A stretch of 64,000 nucleotides of DNA, taken from Psychrobacter sp. FME6 (lineage in GTDB: Bacteria; Pseudomonadota; Gammaproteobacteria; Pseudomonadales; Moraxellaceae). Location: positions 1-64,000 of the forward strand of contig NZ_RRYW01000006.1 in assembly GCF_014861365.1 (NCBI RefSeq), read 5' to 3'. The notes under the pieces are model-generated. The model searched no databases and was not told where the DNA came from. It saw only the letters and a list, made by a program, of their open reading frames with translations. The position numbers were made by a program, and so were the translations under genes. Below, piece by piece: positions 18,509 through 28,490 of this stretch (position 1 is the first letter of the stretch; every line of letters begins with the position of its first letter).

Positions 18509-20329
18509 ATGTTAACTTACAAAGCACCCTTACGTGATATTAAATTCTTGATTAATGATGTTTTTGATTACCAAACGCATTATAAAGATCTAGACAATGG
18601 TGAGAACGCTGATCCTGAAACCGTCGATATGATTCTTCAGGGTATGGCAGATTTTGCTGAAAACGTTTTAGCGCCTTTATATCAGCCCGCTGATGCAGAA
18701 GGCTGTCATTTTGATAATGGCGTCGTGACCACGCCAAAAGGCTTTAAAGAAGCTTATAATCAATTTGTAGAAGGCGGCTGGCAAGGTATCTCATACCCTG
18801 AAGAATACGGTGGTATGAACTTACCGACTTCATTGAACCTCATTAAAGCTGAAATGATTGGTACCGCTAACTGGCCTTGGGCGATGTACCCTGGTCTATC
18901 AACCGGTTGTATCAATACCATCATGCAATATGGTACCGATGAGCAAAAAGAAACTTACCTGCATAAATTGGTCGAAGGCTCTTGGGCGGGCACCATGTGT
19001 CTGACTGAGCCACAATGTGGTACTGACTTGGGTCAAGTTAAGTCAAAAGCCATTCCACAAGAAGACGGCAGCTATAAGCTTAGCGGTACCAAAATCTTTA
19101 TCTCAAGCGGTGAGCATGATTTAACCGAAAACATCGTCCATATCGTACTAGCGCGCCTACCAGGTGCGCCAGAAGGCACACGCGGTATCTCATTATTTAT
19201 CGTGCCGAAATTCTTACCAAATGCTGAAGGCGAAATCGGTGAACGTAATGGCGTCACTTGTGGTTCGATTGAGCACAAAATGGGTATTAACTCATCAGCA
19301 ACTTGTGTTCTGAACTTTGATGATGCAGTCGGTTACCTCATTGGTGAGCCGAACAAAGGCCTCAAAGCCATGTTCACCTTTATGAACACCGCGCGTATCG
19401 GTACTGGTATCGAAGGTCTTGCCCATACTGAGCTAGCATTCCAAAACGCCCTACCTTATGCCAAAGATCGTCGCTCAATGCGTACGTTATCAGGTACCAA
19501 AGATCCTGAAAAAGTAGCAGATGCCATCATTCATCACGCTGACGTACGTCGTATGCTATTGACCCAAAAAGCCTTTGCTGAAGGTGGTCGCTCAATGATT
19601 TATCATTCAGCACGCTATGCGGACAAAATGGCGCAAGGCATTATTAATGGCGATGATGAAGAATTTGAGAAATGGGATGATAAGTTAGGCTTCTACACGC
19701 CAATTCTTAAAGGCTTCCTAACTGAGCTTGGTATTGAAGCGGCCAAACATGGTCAGCAAGTATATGGTGGTCACGGTTATATCAAAGAATGGGGCATGGA
19801 GCTGATCGCTCGTGATGCTCGTATCGCCACTATGTACGAAGGCACCACTGGTATCCAAGCACTAGATTTACTAGGTCGTAAAGTTATCTTACAGTCTAAA
19901 GGTAAAATCATTCGCGACTATACCTCAAGCATCATGAAATGGTGTGGTGAATATGCCTTAGACAAAGACATGCGCAAATTCGTTTGGGCATTGACTAAGC
20001 TATGTGCTGAGTGGAACACGCTAACCGTACGCTTGATGCTAATGGCACGTAAAGACCGTGAAATTATCTCAGCAGCATCTGATGACTTCTTAATGTACTC
20101 AGGCTATGTGATGATGGGTTATCATTGGGCGCGTATGGCGGCAGTTGCCTATGACAAGCTAGAAAATGGTGGCACTGAAGCACCGGAATTCTACAAAGCC
20201 AAAATCCAAACCGCTGAATTCTACTTTGATAAGCTATTACCACGTACGTCTGGTCACGCCGAAAGCATGGTCGCACCAAGCGAAAGCATGACTTCAATGG
20301 ACATTGATAGCTTTTCATTCTTAGACTAG
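18509..20329 (+). CDS. Acyl-CoA dehydrogenase with C-terminal extension (DmdC-like)
   Basis: A 606-residue FAD enzyme for alpha,beta-oxidation of an acyl-CoA. It has the N-terminal MLTYKAPLRDI pattern and the ACAD N, middle and C domains (CLTEPQCGTDLG; IFISSGEHD; a late block GGHGYIKEWG with TMYEGTTGIQALDLLGRK). A C-terminal domain of about 110 residues follows, typical of the long acyl-CoA dehydrogenases that include DmdC, the 3-methylmercaptopropionyl-CoA enzyme. Substrate specificity cannot be read from this; the family includes many medium- and long-chain enzymes. The ATG at 18509 follows AGAGAG. The longer frame from 18452 is not needed. A terminator follows. Confidence 0.9.
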   Translation: MLTYKAPLRDIKFLINDVFDYQTHYKDLDNGENADPETVDMILQGMADFAENVLAPLYQPADAEGCHFDNGVVTTPKGFKEAYNQFVEGGWQGISYPEEYGGMNLPTSLNLIKAEMIGTANWPWAMYPGLSTGCINTIMQYGTDEQKETYLHKLVEGSWAGTMCLTEPQCGTDLGQVKSKAIPQEDGSYKLSGTKIFISSGEHDLTENIVHIVLARLPGAPEGTRGISLFIVPKFLPNAEGEIGERNGVTCGSIEHKMGINSSATCVLNFDDAVGYLIGEPNKGLKAMFTFMNTARIGTGIEGLAHTELAFQNALPYAKDRRSMRTLSGTKDPEKVADAIIHHADVRRMLLTQKAFAEGGRSMIYHSARYADKMAQGIINGDDEEFEKWDDKLGFYTPILKGFLTELGIEAAKHGQQVYGGHGYIKEWGMELIARDARIATMYEGTTGIQALDLLGRKVILQSKGKIIRDYTSSIMKWCGEYALDKDMRKFVWALTKLCAEWNTLTVRLMLMARKDREIISAASDDFLMYSGYVMMGYHWARMAAVAYDKLENGGTEAPEFYKAKIQTAEFYFDKLLPRTSGHAESMVAPSESMTSMDIDSFSFLD

Positions 20330-20365
20330 GATTGCTTAAATACCAATCTTTAACATTTAGAATTT

Positions 20366-20399
20366 AAAAAGCGCCCAGTTAATAACTGGGCGCTTTTTT
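20366..20399 (+). terminator. Intrinsic terminator after the acyl-CoA dehydrogenase gene
   Basis: A perfect hairpin with arms AAGCGCCCAGTT and AACTGGGCGCTT, a three-base loop and a T run. Confidence 0.93.
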
Positions 20400-20553
20400 A
20401 TGCTAGATTATACCAAACCCAAAAAGTACGATTAGCCGTGTCAAACTCGTTTAGCCTATAATGCGTAGCACTTGCACTCGTTTTCCTTGCTACTCTAACT
20501 TTTGTGAATGGTATTAGAAAGTAACCAATAATTATATTTTATAGGAGGTAACC

Positions 20554-21009
20554 ATGACCCTATCCACTTTTATCCCTTCTTTAACCTCTGTGCTTATGAT
20601 TGGCTTCATCAGTATTAGTGGCGCGCAAGCGAGCGACACCCCTATCCGTTTTGCCAAAGGTCAAATCAGCACCACGATTACTGGCAAATTAAAACCCAAT
20701 GTAGATGAGCAATGGTATCGTTTTAATGCGGAAAAAGGTCAATATGCGCTGATAAATATCGCACCGCCATCAGGTAAAAATAAAGCGACGCCTGAGACTG
20801 CCAATGTCGGTGTGTTACATATGCCAGACGGCAGCCAAGATGGCACCAAAGGCGGTATCATTTATCAGAACTGCTTGCCAATGACAGGAGAATATCGACT
20901 GCGCATTGCCCGCAACCTAATGGCGACGCAAGGTAAAACAGCTGGATATCACGTTGAAGTTATTATGCTACCTAAATATGCTAGTAAAGAATTATGCGAA
21001 AATGAATAA
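20554..21009 (+). CDS. Periplasmic protein of unknown function, PPC-like beta fold
   Basis: A 151-residue protein with a signal peptide ending near GAQAS (about residue 26). The mature part alternates short strands: IRFAKGQISTTITGKL, QWYRFNAEKGQYALINI and MTGEYRLRIARN. This is the pattern of small pre-peptidase C-terminal-like beta sandwiches often found as exported stand-alone domains. Two cysteines, in QNCLP and KELCENE, could form a disulfide. The ribosome site AGGAGGT is the best in the region, so strong translation is expected. The function is not known. Confidence 0.75.
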   Translation: MTLSTFIPSLTSVLMIGFISISGAQASDTPIRFAKGQISTTITGKLKPNVDEQWYRFNAEKGQYALINIAPPSGKNKATPETANVGVLHMPDGSQDGTKGGIIYQNCLPMTGEYRLRIARNLMATQGKTAGYHVEVIMLPKYASKELCENE

Positions 21010-21038
21010 GCTAGGTAATAAATCATTCTGGCTAGGTA

Positions 21039-21410
21039 TTAGCTAAGCATTTTTTTATGATAAACCATGCTAATTTCCTCAACTTCAACACATATCTGTA
21101 ACTCGACCCGCACTGATTGCTCTGACTTTATTGTTTCTTCTATGGTTGTAACCAATAGCTCAGCGAGCTGATTACGAATCAAAAGATCACGACCGCTCAT
21201 TATTTTTAAATGAGCATAAACAAAACCATTGGCTTGCTCGTCATCTTCAACACCCACCAAAAATGTCTCTATAGGCACTATTCGTGCTTTGATATCAGTT
21301 GGTTTACCAAAATGACCACTGTCCCACAGCGCTTTATTTAACGCTTTAATAAATGATTCTTCATGAGCAATCATGACATTAGGGGTTACTTGAATGGTTA
21401 AATGCGGCAT
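21039..21410 (-). CDS. 5-carboxymethyl-2-hydroxymuconate isomerase-like tautomerase
   Basis: A 123-residue protein of the HpcD/CHMI family in the tautomerase superfamily. These enzymes use an N-terminal proline, exposed after Met removal, as the catalytic base. The start at 21410 gives MPHLTIQ with Pro at position 2 and an AGGA site upstream. The longer frame from 21431 would bury the proline, so it is rejected. Blocks ALWDSGHFGKP, IKARIVP and FVYAHLKIMSGR fit the family. No other homoprotocatechuate pathway gene is nearby, so the physiological substrate is uncertain. Confidence 0.85.
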   Translation of the reverse strand: MPHLTIQVTPNVMIAHEESFIKALNKALWDSGHFGKPTDIKARIVPIETFLVGVEDDEQANGFVYAHLKIMSGRDLLIRNQLAELLVTTIEETIKSEQSVRVELQICVEVEEISMVYHKKMLS

Positions 21411-21495
21411 ACGGCTACTATCCTTTTGCAATTTGAAAATTATAAAATTTAAATAAAAGATAAATATAGCTGAATCACTTTAAAACTGATACGAA

Positions 21496-21570
21496 TACTA
21501 CTGGAGTAAATTTTTCGCAGCCTCTGTCACGCTTGCGAACAGCAAGCAAGAAAAACTCACTCCAGTAGTA
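21496..21570. repeat. Dispersed palindromic repeat, copy 3
   Basis: Ends TACTACTGGAGT and ACTCCAGTAGTA are perfect inverted repeats. The interior GCAGCCTCTGTCACGCTTGC is the reverse-oriented counterpart of the copy at 9373. Similarity continues outward to the TTTAAAAC at about 21479. Confidence 0.82.
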
Positions 21571-21660
21571 CGTTTTTATTAATGCGGCGATTCTATTTCT
21601 AACTGACTATACCAGAGATTATCTTAGTCCAAGCTCAATGCCGAATTATTAAGGACACTT

Positions 21661-22164
21661 TTAATCATCAACAATACTGCCAAATCGAGCATCAAGAATG
21701 GCAGCCAGTTGTGCAGGGGGCAGCTCAATCTCTAAACCACGCCGACCACCACTCACATAAATAGTTGGCTGCACTTCAGCTGAACTATCGATAATAGTTG
21801 CCAAACGCTTTTTTTGCCCCAATGGACTGACGCCGCCGAGTACGTAGCCAGTACTGCGTTCGACTTGTTTTGGGTCTGCCATTTGGACTTTTTTGCAGGA
21901 CAGTACTTTATTAGAAGACAGCTTATTAACAGACAGTGCTTTGGCCATTTTTTTAAAGTTTAAGGTTTTCTCTACGGGCAATACCGCAACTGCGAGCGCA
22001 CCAGCATCGGTCAACACGACCAAGGTTTTAAACACTTGAGCGGCATCAACGCCGAGTTTTTCTACCGCCTCTAAACCAAAAGAGGCGGCGTTACTGTCAT
22101 GGCTATATTCGTGCAATTGATAATTAAGAGCGCACTTTTTGGCAAGATTGATGGCTGGCGTCAT
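21661..22164 (-). CDS. ybaK: Cys-tRNA(Pro)/Cys-tRNA(Cys) deacylase, YbaK family
   Basis: A 167-residue trans-editing protein that removes cysteine wrongly attached to tRNA(Pro). Family signatures are present: the lysine-containing AQVFKTLVVL, the block FKKMAKALSVNK, and GGVSPLGQKKRL with the conserved GxxSP. Length is normal for YbaK/EbsC. It is a single gene with a repeat-containing gap downstream. Confidence 0.92.
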   Translation of the reverse strand: MTPAINLAKKCALNYQLHEYSHDSNAASFGLEAVEKLGVDAAQVFKTLVVLTDAGALAVAVLPVEKTLNFKKMAKALSVNKLSSNKVLSCKKVQMADPKQVERSTGYVLGGVSPLGQKKRLATIIDSSAEVQPTIYVSGGRRGLEIELPPAQLAAILDARFGSIVDD

Positions 22165-22411
22165 AATATTTTAACTCAAATCAGTGAGGTTAAATGATAG
22201 GCTTACACATGGTTGGTCGCGGTTGTAGGCAAACTATTATTACGCTAAATAGGTTAATCTTCAAATACGAGACCTTATTAAAAGCGGCCTAACTCACTAT
22301 ATACTACCTCAAACCTGTGAATAGTGGCAGTATATACAGACACTATATATCGCTTTGATGGCTTTTATGGCATTATAAGCGCAACACATTTGACTAATTT
22401 TGATACTGATT

Positions 22412-25171
22412 ATGATACCGAAGTTCTTAAAAAAACGGATTTTTAAAGCGCCAGTTGCGACTGACAGTTCTTCTGAAACTGATATCAATCCAATCGCCAC
22501 CAAGCCTTACTCTAATGCACCAATCAATCAGCTCTACCGTAAACTCTCGGGGCAGATGCTCGACGTCGCTGTCAAACCTAAATTATTGGGTGAGTTACCC
22601 GAGTTCGACGCTGACGATCAAACCTTAAGATTTTATGTGTTGCAAGATTACTCACGTTCCAACAGCATTTTGATTGATTTGCAAACGCAAGAGCACAACC
22701 TACCACCAGCATTGGTTGGGGTAAATGATGTCGCTCATAATATTAAAGAAAATGCGGCCATCATATTTTTAAATCATCCAAATGCCAAAGACAGTCAGCT
22801 ATCACCGCGCCTGTCACGCTTGGTTTCTGCTGTCCTGCAATATCCAGAGTTAAAGGTGCGTTTGGTTCCCGTATCTATCCTATGGGGACGCGCGCCAGAA
22901 AAAGAAGATTCGCTATTTAAACTGCTGACCGCTGACAACTGGGAAGATCCAAGCATCACCAAGCAATTATTTAATATTGGGGTGATGGGACGCGATACCT
23001 TTGTGCAGTTCCATCCACCGCAAGATTTACGTACCCTTATTAATGATAACGTTCAAGGGGATGGTGAAGGGTTTTCTATCTTTGATTCAGTAGCTACTGA
23101 TAAAAAAGACAGTGATTCAAAAGATAGCAACCATACGACGGTGAAGGATGTTGACGAAGCACCAAGCTATGCATTGGTCGCGGCTGCCGATGGCAATCGT
23201 GAACTGGTGCGCTCGTTGCAACAGCAGCTAACGATTTATCTGGATAAACAGCGGGCCAGTATGCTCGGTCCCGATTTATCAGACAGGCGTAACTTGGTAG
23301 ACAAGCTCGTTTATTCACCGGCCATTAAACATGCGATAGAAGCGGAAGCGGCAGAAACCGGTACCAGCACTCGTGAAACGCGTCTACTCGCAAAAAACTA
23401 TGCCAATGAGATGGTCAATGATTATTCACACTCTATCGTGCGCGGTTTTTATAAGTTTTTAACCTGGTTGTGGACGCAGCTATATGACGGTGTAGAAGTG
23501 CATCATTTTGAGCGCGTACGAGAGCTAGCGGCTGATTATGAACTGATTTATGTGCCTTGCCATCGCAGTCATGTCGACTACCTTCTACTGTCTTACGTCA
23601 TCTATAAGCGCGGCTTAAGTATTCCTTATGTGGCAGCCGGTGACAACTTAGATGTGCCAGTATTGGGTCCGCTATTACGCGGTGCCGTTGCCTTTTATAT
23701 ACGCCGTAGCTTCCGTGGTAACGCGCTTTACACCGCGGTATTACGTGAATATATGCACACGCTAATCACGCGCCATACACCGATTGAATACTTCATTGAA
23801 GGCGGTCGCTCACGTTCAGGACGTTTATTGCCACCGAAAATGGGCATGCTAGCAATGACCGTACATAGCCAATTGCGCCAGACCAATAAGCCCGTGGTAT
23901 TTATTCCAACCTATATTGGTTATGAGCGCATCATGGAAGGTGGTACTTACGTTGGTGAGTTAAAGGGCAAACCCAAAGAGTCTGAGTCTTTGATTGGATT
24001 GCTTAAAGTCGGCCGTAAGATTGAGCGTATCTTTGGCAATGTGCACTTAAGCTTTGGCACACCGCTACATCTTAGCGACTTTATGACCAAATTCGATGTA
24101 CCAGCTAATAGCTTACCGGCAGATCGCACTGACACGCCACTCGATGATAAAGCCAGTGCGATGGTCGATAATATTGGCGTGAAAGTCATGCAGCATATTA
24201 ATAAAGCCGCGGTAGTCACGCCCGTATCACTATTGTCATTGGTGCTATTATCAGCACCCAAAGCCGCTCTAGATGAAAATATCTGCCGCGAGCAAATCGC
24301 CCTCTATCAAGGTCTTGCTCAACAGCTGGCATATTCGGATGACACGGTTATCACTGATATGAGTCCGCAACAAATCATCGATTATGGTATTAAGCTAAAG
24401 CTCATTGAGCGTACGCCGCACATCTTAGGCGATATCATTCAAATTGCAGGCAAGCAAGCGGCATTGCTCAGCTATTTCCGCAATAACATCTTGCATGTGT
24501 TTATTCTACTGTCTTTCTTATCAGCACTCGTGGCGCGTAATGGTCGTATCGAGCGCAGCCGTTTAGATAATATTGCCAAACAACTCTATCCATTCTTACA
24601 GAGCGAGCTGTTTTTACATTATCCAGCGCATGGCTTAGCGGAGACGCTAAATAAGAAAATTGATATCTTAATCGCGCACGGACTGATTATAGAATTGAGC
24701 GATGGCATACTTAGCGTACCTGAGACCAATAGTAAATGCTATCAGCAGCTGCAAGTTCTCGCCACTCCCGTTGGCCAAAGTCTTGAGCGTTACTTTATGA
24801 CGCTTGCCCTACTCGCTCAGCAAGGCTCAGGCAATTTAACCGAAAACGAAGTCGTTGACTTGTGTCATCTGCTTGGTCAACGTTTATCTGTGTTATATGC
24901 AGATGATATTCCTGATTTCTTTGACCGCGCGTTATTCACCAGCTTTATCAGTGCCTTGACTCGTCTTGATTACTTGCAAAAAGATGATGAAACTGGGGTA
25001 TTGACCTTTGACCAGCGTATCAACGATATTGCCCATCATGCCAAGTACGTCCTGACACCTGATATGATGCAAATTTTGCAGCAAGTGGCCAGCTTAGACG
25101 AAGCAGAAATCACCCATGCGATTACTGAGATTAGTAATAAAAAGCAGCGTAAATTTGGTCGTAAGCGTTAG
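22412..25171 (+). CDS. plsB: Glycerol-3-phosphate 1-O-acyltransferase
   Basis: Membrane-associated enzyme that acylates sn-glycerol-3-phosphate, the first step of phospholipid synthesis. At about 919 residues it is longer than E. coli PlsB (807), with an N-terminal extension and an insert rich in Asp and Lys near 225-250. The acyltransferase motif H(x4)D is HRSHVD at about 384-389. Further motifs are the arginine-rich FYIRRSFRGN, the FIEGGRSRSGR block and the proline-containing FIPTYIGYER. The ATG at 22412 is chosen over an in-frame TTG at 22400; neither has a strong ribosome site. Confidence 0.95.
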   Translation: MIPKFLKKRIFKAPVATDSSSETDINPIATKPYSNAPINQLYRKLSGQMLDVAVKPKLLGELPEFDADDQTLRFYVLQDYSRSNSILIDLQTQEHNLPPALVGVNDVAHNIKENAAIIFLNHPNAKDSQLSPRLSRLVSAVLQYPELKVRLVPVSILWGRAPEKEDSLFKLLTADNWEDPSITKQLFNIGVMGRDTFVQFHPPQDLRTLINDNVQGDGEGFSIFDSVATDKKDSDSKDSNHTTVKDVDEAPSYALVAAADGNRELVRSLQQQLTIYLDKQRASMLGPDLSDRRNLVDKLVYSPAIKHAIEAEAAETGTSTRETRLLAKNYANEMVNDYSHSIVRGFYKFLTWLWTQLYDGVEVHHFERVRELAADYELIYVPCHRSHVDYLLLSYVIYKRGLSIPYVAAGDNLDVPVLGPLLRGAVAFYIRRSFRGNALYTAVLREYMHTLITRHTPIEYFIEGGRSRSGRLLPPKMGMLAMTVHSQLRQTNKPVVFIPTYIGYERIMEGGTYVGELKGKPKESESLIGLLKVGRKIERIFGNVHLSFGTPLHLSDFMTKFDVPANSLPADRTDTPLDDKASAMVDNIGVKVMQHINKAAVVTPVSLLSLVLLSAPKAALDENICREQIALYQGLAQQLAYSDDTVITDMSPQQIIDYGIKLKLIERTPHILGDIIQIAGKQAALLSYFRNNILHVFILLSFLSALVARNGRIERSRLDNIAKQLYPFLQSELFLHYPAHGLAETLNKKIDILIAHGLIIELSDGILSVPETNSKCYQQLQVLATPVGQSLERYFMTLALLAQQGSGNLTENEVVDLCHLLGQRLSVLYADDIPDFFDRALFTSFISALTRLDYLQKDDETGVLTFDQRINDIAHHAKYVLTPDMMQILQQVASLDEAEITHAITEISNKKQRKFGRKR

Positions 25172-25204
25172 GTTTTAGTCAGGTATCTTGAGCCAATTAT
25201 AGGG

Positions 25205-25261
25205 GCTGTAAAAAAAACCATACCCGCAGTATCGTAGCGCTTTTAAAGTATTTTAACTATA
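25205..25261. repeat. Half copy of the dispersed palindromic repeat (copy 4)
   Basis: From GGCTGTAAAAAAAACC through ATACCCGCAGTATCGTAGCG to TTTTAACTAT it matches the right half of the 140-bp copy at 36875-37014. The left half is absent. Confidence 0.7.
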
Positions 25262-25280
25262 TCTTAACCAAGTGACGCAC

Positions 25281-25316
25281 AAAAAAAGACCTCTAAATAA
25301 TTGGAGGTCTTTTTTA
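25281..25316. terminator. Bidirectional intrinsic terminator between plsB and ettA
   Basis: The arms AAAGACCTC and GAGGTCTTT have A and T runs outside them, suitable for the convergent genes on both sides. Confidence 0.88.
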
Positions 25317-25349
25317 TGCTATTAAACTTGCTCTTTTTAAGCAGCTCTC

Positions 25350-27011
25350 TTAGTTAGTAATCTTTTTGTATTTCATACGCTTAGGAGTGGCATCATCACC
25401 CATGGTCTTTTTGCGATAAGTTTCAAACTCAGAATAGTTGCCGTCGAACCACACTGGGCCTTCTTCTTCGAACGCCAAGATATGGGTAGCGATACGGTCA
25501 AGGAACCAACGGTCATGCGACACCACCATGACGGTGCCTGGGAATACTTGAATCGCATCCTCTAGCGCACGCAAGGTCTCGATGTCCAAATCGTTTGAGG
25601 GTTCATCAAGGAGCAAGACGTTCGCGCCCTGCTTTAGCGTCTTCGCTAATTGCAAACGGTTACGCTCACCACCAGATAATTGACCGACGTGCTTTTGTTG
25701 GTCTGAGCCTTTGAAGTTAAAGCGACCGATATAGGCACGGCTTGGCGTGGTGTAATCACCAACGGTAATAATATCTAAGCCGTCAGACACTTCTTCCCAA
25801 ACGGTTTTTTCATCATCTAAATTGTCACGTACCTGACCGACATAGGCAACCTTGACACTTTCACCCAAATCGACTGAACCCGTATCTGGCGTATCACGTT
25901 CGGTAATCATGTTAAATAGCGTGGTTTTACCTGCACCATTTGGACCAATAATACCAACGATAGCGCCAGCTGGCACGTTAAAGCTCAGGTTTTCATAGAG
26001 CAAACGGTCGCCAAATGATTTAGAAATATCATTGATTTCAATGACTTTATTACCCAAACGCGGACCAGGTGGAATATAAATCTCAGAGGTCTCGTTACGT
26101 TTCTGGAACTCTTGTGAGTTCAACTCTTCAAAACGCTGTACACGAGATTTAGACTTGGCTTGTTGGCCTTTTTGGTTTTTACGAATCCAATCCAGCTCTT
26201 TTTTCAGCGCTTTAGCAAACGATTCTTCTTGCTTATTTTGCTGCTCTAAACGGGTATTCTTTTGCTCGAGCCATTCAGTATAGTTGCCTTCGTACGGATA
26301 GCCATGACCACGGTCAAGCTCCAAGATCCACTGGGCGACATTATCCAAGAAATAACGGTCATGGGTAATGGCAACGATAGTACCGCTGTAGTTCTGCAAG
26401 AACTGCTCTAACCATGCTACGGACTCAGCGTCCAAATGGTTGGTTGGCTCATCTAGTAATAGCATATCAGGGCGTGATAATAACAGGCGGCATAGTGCCA
26501 CACGACGTTTTTCACCACCCGATAACTTGCTAACGTCAGCATCCCACGGCGGCAGACGTAGCGCATCAGCTGCTTTCTCTAATTGGGTATCTAAGGTATG
26601 CGCGTCCCACGTTTGGATGATGTCTTCCATCTTGCCTTGTTCTTCGGCCAACTTATCAAAATCGGCATCCGGTTCCGCATATTCTGCATAGATAGCATCG
26701 AGACGTGCTAGTGCATCTAACGCCTCGCGCATACCGTCTTCGACGTTACCACGTACGTCTTTACTGTCATCAAGCTGTGGTTCCTGTGGTAGATAACCGA
26801 TTTTGGTGCCAGTTTGCGCGCGGGCTTCACCGCTAAACTCGGTATCTACACCCGCCATGATACGGAGCAAAGTTGATTTACCTGAACCATTGATACCCAA
26901 TACACCAATTTTGGCACCAGGGAAAAATGATAAATTGATATTTTTTAGAATCTCGCGTTTAGGCGGAACAAGTTTGGACACGTTGTTCATCGTGTAGATA
27001 TATTGAGCCAT
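25350..27011 (-). CDS. ettA: Energy-dependent translational throttle protein
   Basis: ABC-F ATPase that binds the ribosomal E site and gates entry into elongation according to energy state. The 553-residue protein has two ABC domains, with Walker A GINGSGKST and GPNGAGKTT, two LSGGE signatures (KLSGGEKRR and QLSGGERNR) and two LLLDEP Walker B motifs. A charged linker (PtIM) lies between them, around KNQKGQQAKSKSR. The ATG at 27011 follows GGAG. An in-frame GTG two codons upstream is less likely. It has no membrane segments, as expected for ABC-F. Confidence 0.96.
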   Translation of the reverse strand: MAQYIYTMNNVSKLVPPKREILKNINLSFFPGAKIGVLGINGSGKSTLLRIMAGVDTEFSGEARAQTGTKIGYLPQEPQLDDSKDVRGNVEDGMREALDALARLDAIYAEYAEPDADFDKLAEEQGKMEDIIQTWDAHTLDTQLEKAADALRLPPWDADVSKLSGGEKRRVALCRLLLSRPDMLLLDEPTNHLDAESVAWLEQFLQNYSGTIVAITHDRYFLDNVAQWILELDRGHGYPYEGNYTEWLEQKNTRLEQQNKQEESFAKALKKELDWIRKNQKGQQAKSKSRVQRFEELNSQEFQKRNETSEIYIPPGPRLGNKVIEINDISKSFGDRLLYENLSFNVPAGAIVGIIGPNGAGKTTLFNMITERDTPDTGSVDLGESVKVAYVGQVRDNLDDEKTVWEEVSDGLDIITVGDYTTPSRAYIGRFNFKGSDQQKHVGQLSGGERNRLQLAKTLKQGANVLLLDEPSNDLDIETLRALEDAIQVFPGTVMVVSHDRWFLDRIATHILAFEEEGPVWFDGNYSEFETYRKKTMGDDATPKRMKYKKITN

Positions 27012-27478
27012 TAACACTCCGATAGACTACATAGAAGAGGCGAGCAAATCATACTCAGCAATAATGCCAAGCGCGCTACACCTCAAAATCAGGGTTACAA
27101 ATTATAAGCCATTATCGCATTGTGGCGCATACCCTGCAAGCCGACAGGTTGCTTTAGCACTGGTTTTACAGCTTTTGTCCTAGCGCGCTGTAATTTGTAT
27201 AGCTGATACTGAATAAAATGGATACACGATACTATGCTGCGTGACTGGGCTGCGTGACTGGTACAAAATCAGCCAGTAAACGGCATCATTCTTAACATTT
27301 GCCCTATCTACTCTTACGGTAAAGGACTATAAATTTAAATTAAAAAGATCGATAATAGAATCAAGTTGGCTGCAAGCAGCACTATAAGTAGATTCACTGT
27401 AAAAAGAATACCGTGCTATTATTTTGAACGGACTATATAAACAAGTCACATCCGACGATAACAATGGAGAATACATAT
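27012..27478. other. Intergenic stretch without a gene
   Basis: A divergent region between ettA and the acetyltransferase. It contains a short direct repeat of GCGTGACTGG at 27239-27260 that may be a relic of the palindromic repeat family. Otherwise nothing. Confidence 0.45.
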
Positions 27479-27760
27479 ATGAGTAAACAAAATATAAATA
27501 TCACTCACAATGAACAGGCCAAACGTTTTGAAACGACGGTTGAGGGACATACGGGCTATATCAGTTATAAAGAGCGTGATGACAAACTGGTTTATGATCA
27601 CACGATCGTACCGCAAGAATTGGGTGGACAAGGCATCGGCTCGACACTAGTCAAACATGCATTAGATTATGCACGCGAGCACGATAAAAAAGTGGTCCCA
27701 CAATGCTCATTTGTTTCGTCTTATATCGACAAACATCCTGAGTATCAAGATTTACTATAG
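27479..27760 (+). CDS. Small GNAT-type N-acetyltransferase (YjdJ-like)
   Basis: A 93-residue minimal GNAT protein of the yeast Yjdj/NATD1 type. The acetyl-CoA loop is in ELGGQGIGSTLVKHAL (the Q/RxxGxG/A motif), followed by VVPQCSFVSSYIDKHPEY, which is typical of this subgroup. The ATG at 27479 has a GGAG upstream. A start at 27464 would overlap that site and is rejected. The acetylated substrate is unknown. Confidence 0.88.
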   Translation: MSKQNINITHNEQAKRFETTVEGHTGYISYKERDDKLVYDHTIVPQELGGQGIGSTLVKHALDYAREHDKKVVPQCSFVSSYIDKHPEYQDLL

Positions 27761-28075
27761 TCTAAAGGAAATAATTAGGTTTTATAACCGCATGTCTTAT
27801 GACGACATACAGTATGTAAATTCTATCGCTGTTACCTAACATATTATTACTACCTTCTAAACGTAGCTGTACCCCTGCCCTCCTATTTTTCTGATATCGC
27901 TCATTGTATGTTTGTAGCCAAATATATAATAAGACATCAGCAATAGGTGGGTTTTTTGTCCTATACTATTGATAGAGTTTATGATGCTATTTAGTCATCA
28001 ATACAGACCTTAATACAGACCTTTAAGTTACCAGTTAAAACAAGCTAACCCACTATAATAATAAAGGATATCACC
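27761..28075. other. Intergenic stretch without a gene
   Basis: An AT-rich spacer. ATGTCTTATGACGACAT at 27792-27808 is an imperfect palindrome of unknown meaning. No terminator was recognised. Confidence 0.4.
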
Positions 28076-28369
28076 ATGAGTAGTTTATCTGACAAACAAG
28101 TAAATTTGCAGCTAGAAGGGTTACCCGGCTGGCAGCGCAATGGTAATGCAATCGTAAAAACCTACCACTTTAGTGATTTTATCGAAGCCATGAGTTTTAT
28201 GAACCAAGCAGCATTTCATGCTGAAGCACTCGAGCATCACCCTGAATGGCGCAATACATACAACATAGTCGAAGTACGCCTTACTACTGGTGATACAGGT
28301 GGCATCACCAGCCATGATATTCGTTTGGCTAAACGTATGGAGCATATTATTCAGCCAAAACGCTTATGA
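28076..28369 (+). CDS. phhB: Pterin-4a-carbinolamine dehydratase
   Basis: Dehydrates 4a-hydroxytetrahydrobiopterin, recycling the cofactor of phenylalanine hydroxylase. The 97-residue length is typical. The active-site histidines lie in [12 protein letters not shown], followed by [11 protein letters not shown] and [11 protein letters not shown], the family signature. An AAGGAT site precedes the ATG. No phenylalanine hydroxylase gene is adjacent, so it may act with a distant phhA or in another pterin reaction. Confidence 0.93.
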   Translation: MSSLSDKQVNLQLEGLPGWQRNGNAIVKTYHFSDFIEAMSFMNQAAFHAEALEHHPEWRNTYNIVEVRLTTGDTGGITSHDIRLAKRMEHIIQPKRL

Positions 28370-28426
28370 TACTTCTCAAGGATATCCCACCCTTTCAAAA
28401 GCTGTTTTATTAATTGTACCACTCAC

Positions 28427-28456
28427 AAAAAAGCGTCCTTTAAGGACGCTTTTTCT
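28427..28456. terminator. Bidirectional intrinsic terminator after phhB and the ytjA-like gene
   Basis: AAGCGTCCTT and AAGGACGCTT form a tight hairpin, with A and T runs on both sides. It serves the two convergent genes. Confidence 0.88.
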
Positions 28457-28490
28457 TATAGATTATTCTTACCGTTAAAGGGTTCAACCA

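Noticed and set aside
20404-20520. Possible further copy of the palindromic repeat before the exported PPC-like protein
   Set aside because: Only scattered short similarities (TTGCTACTCT, GTAGCACTTGC) were seen; neither the core nor paired arms are present.
25201-25210. AGGGGCTGTA, looking like an end of the 266-bp MITE
   Set aside because: The match stops after nine bases; what follows belongs to the palindromic repeat family.
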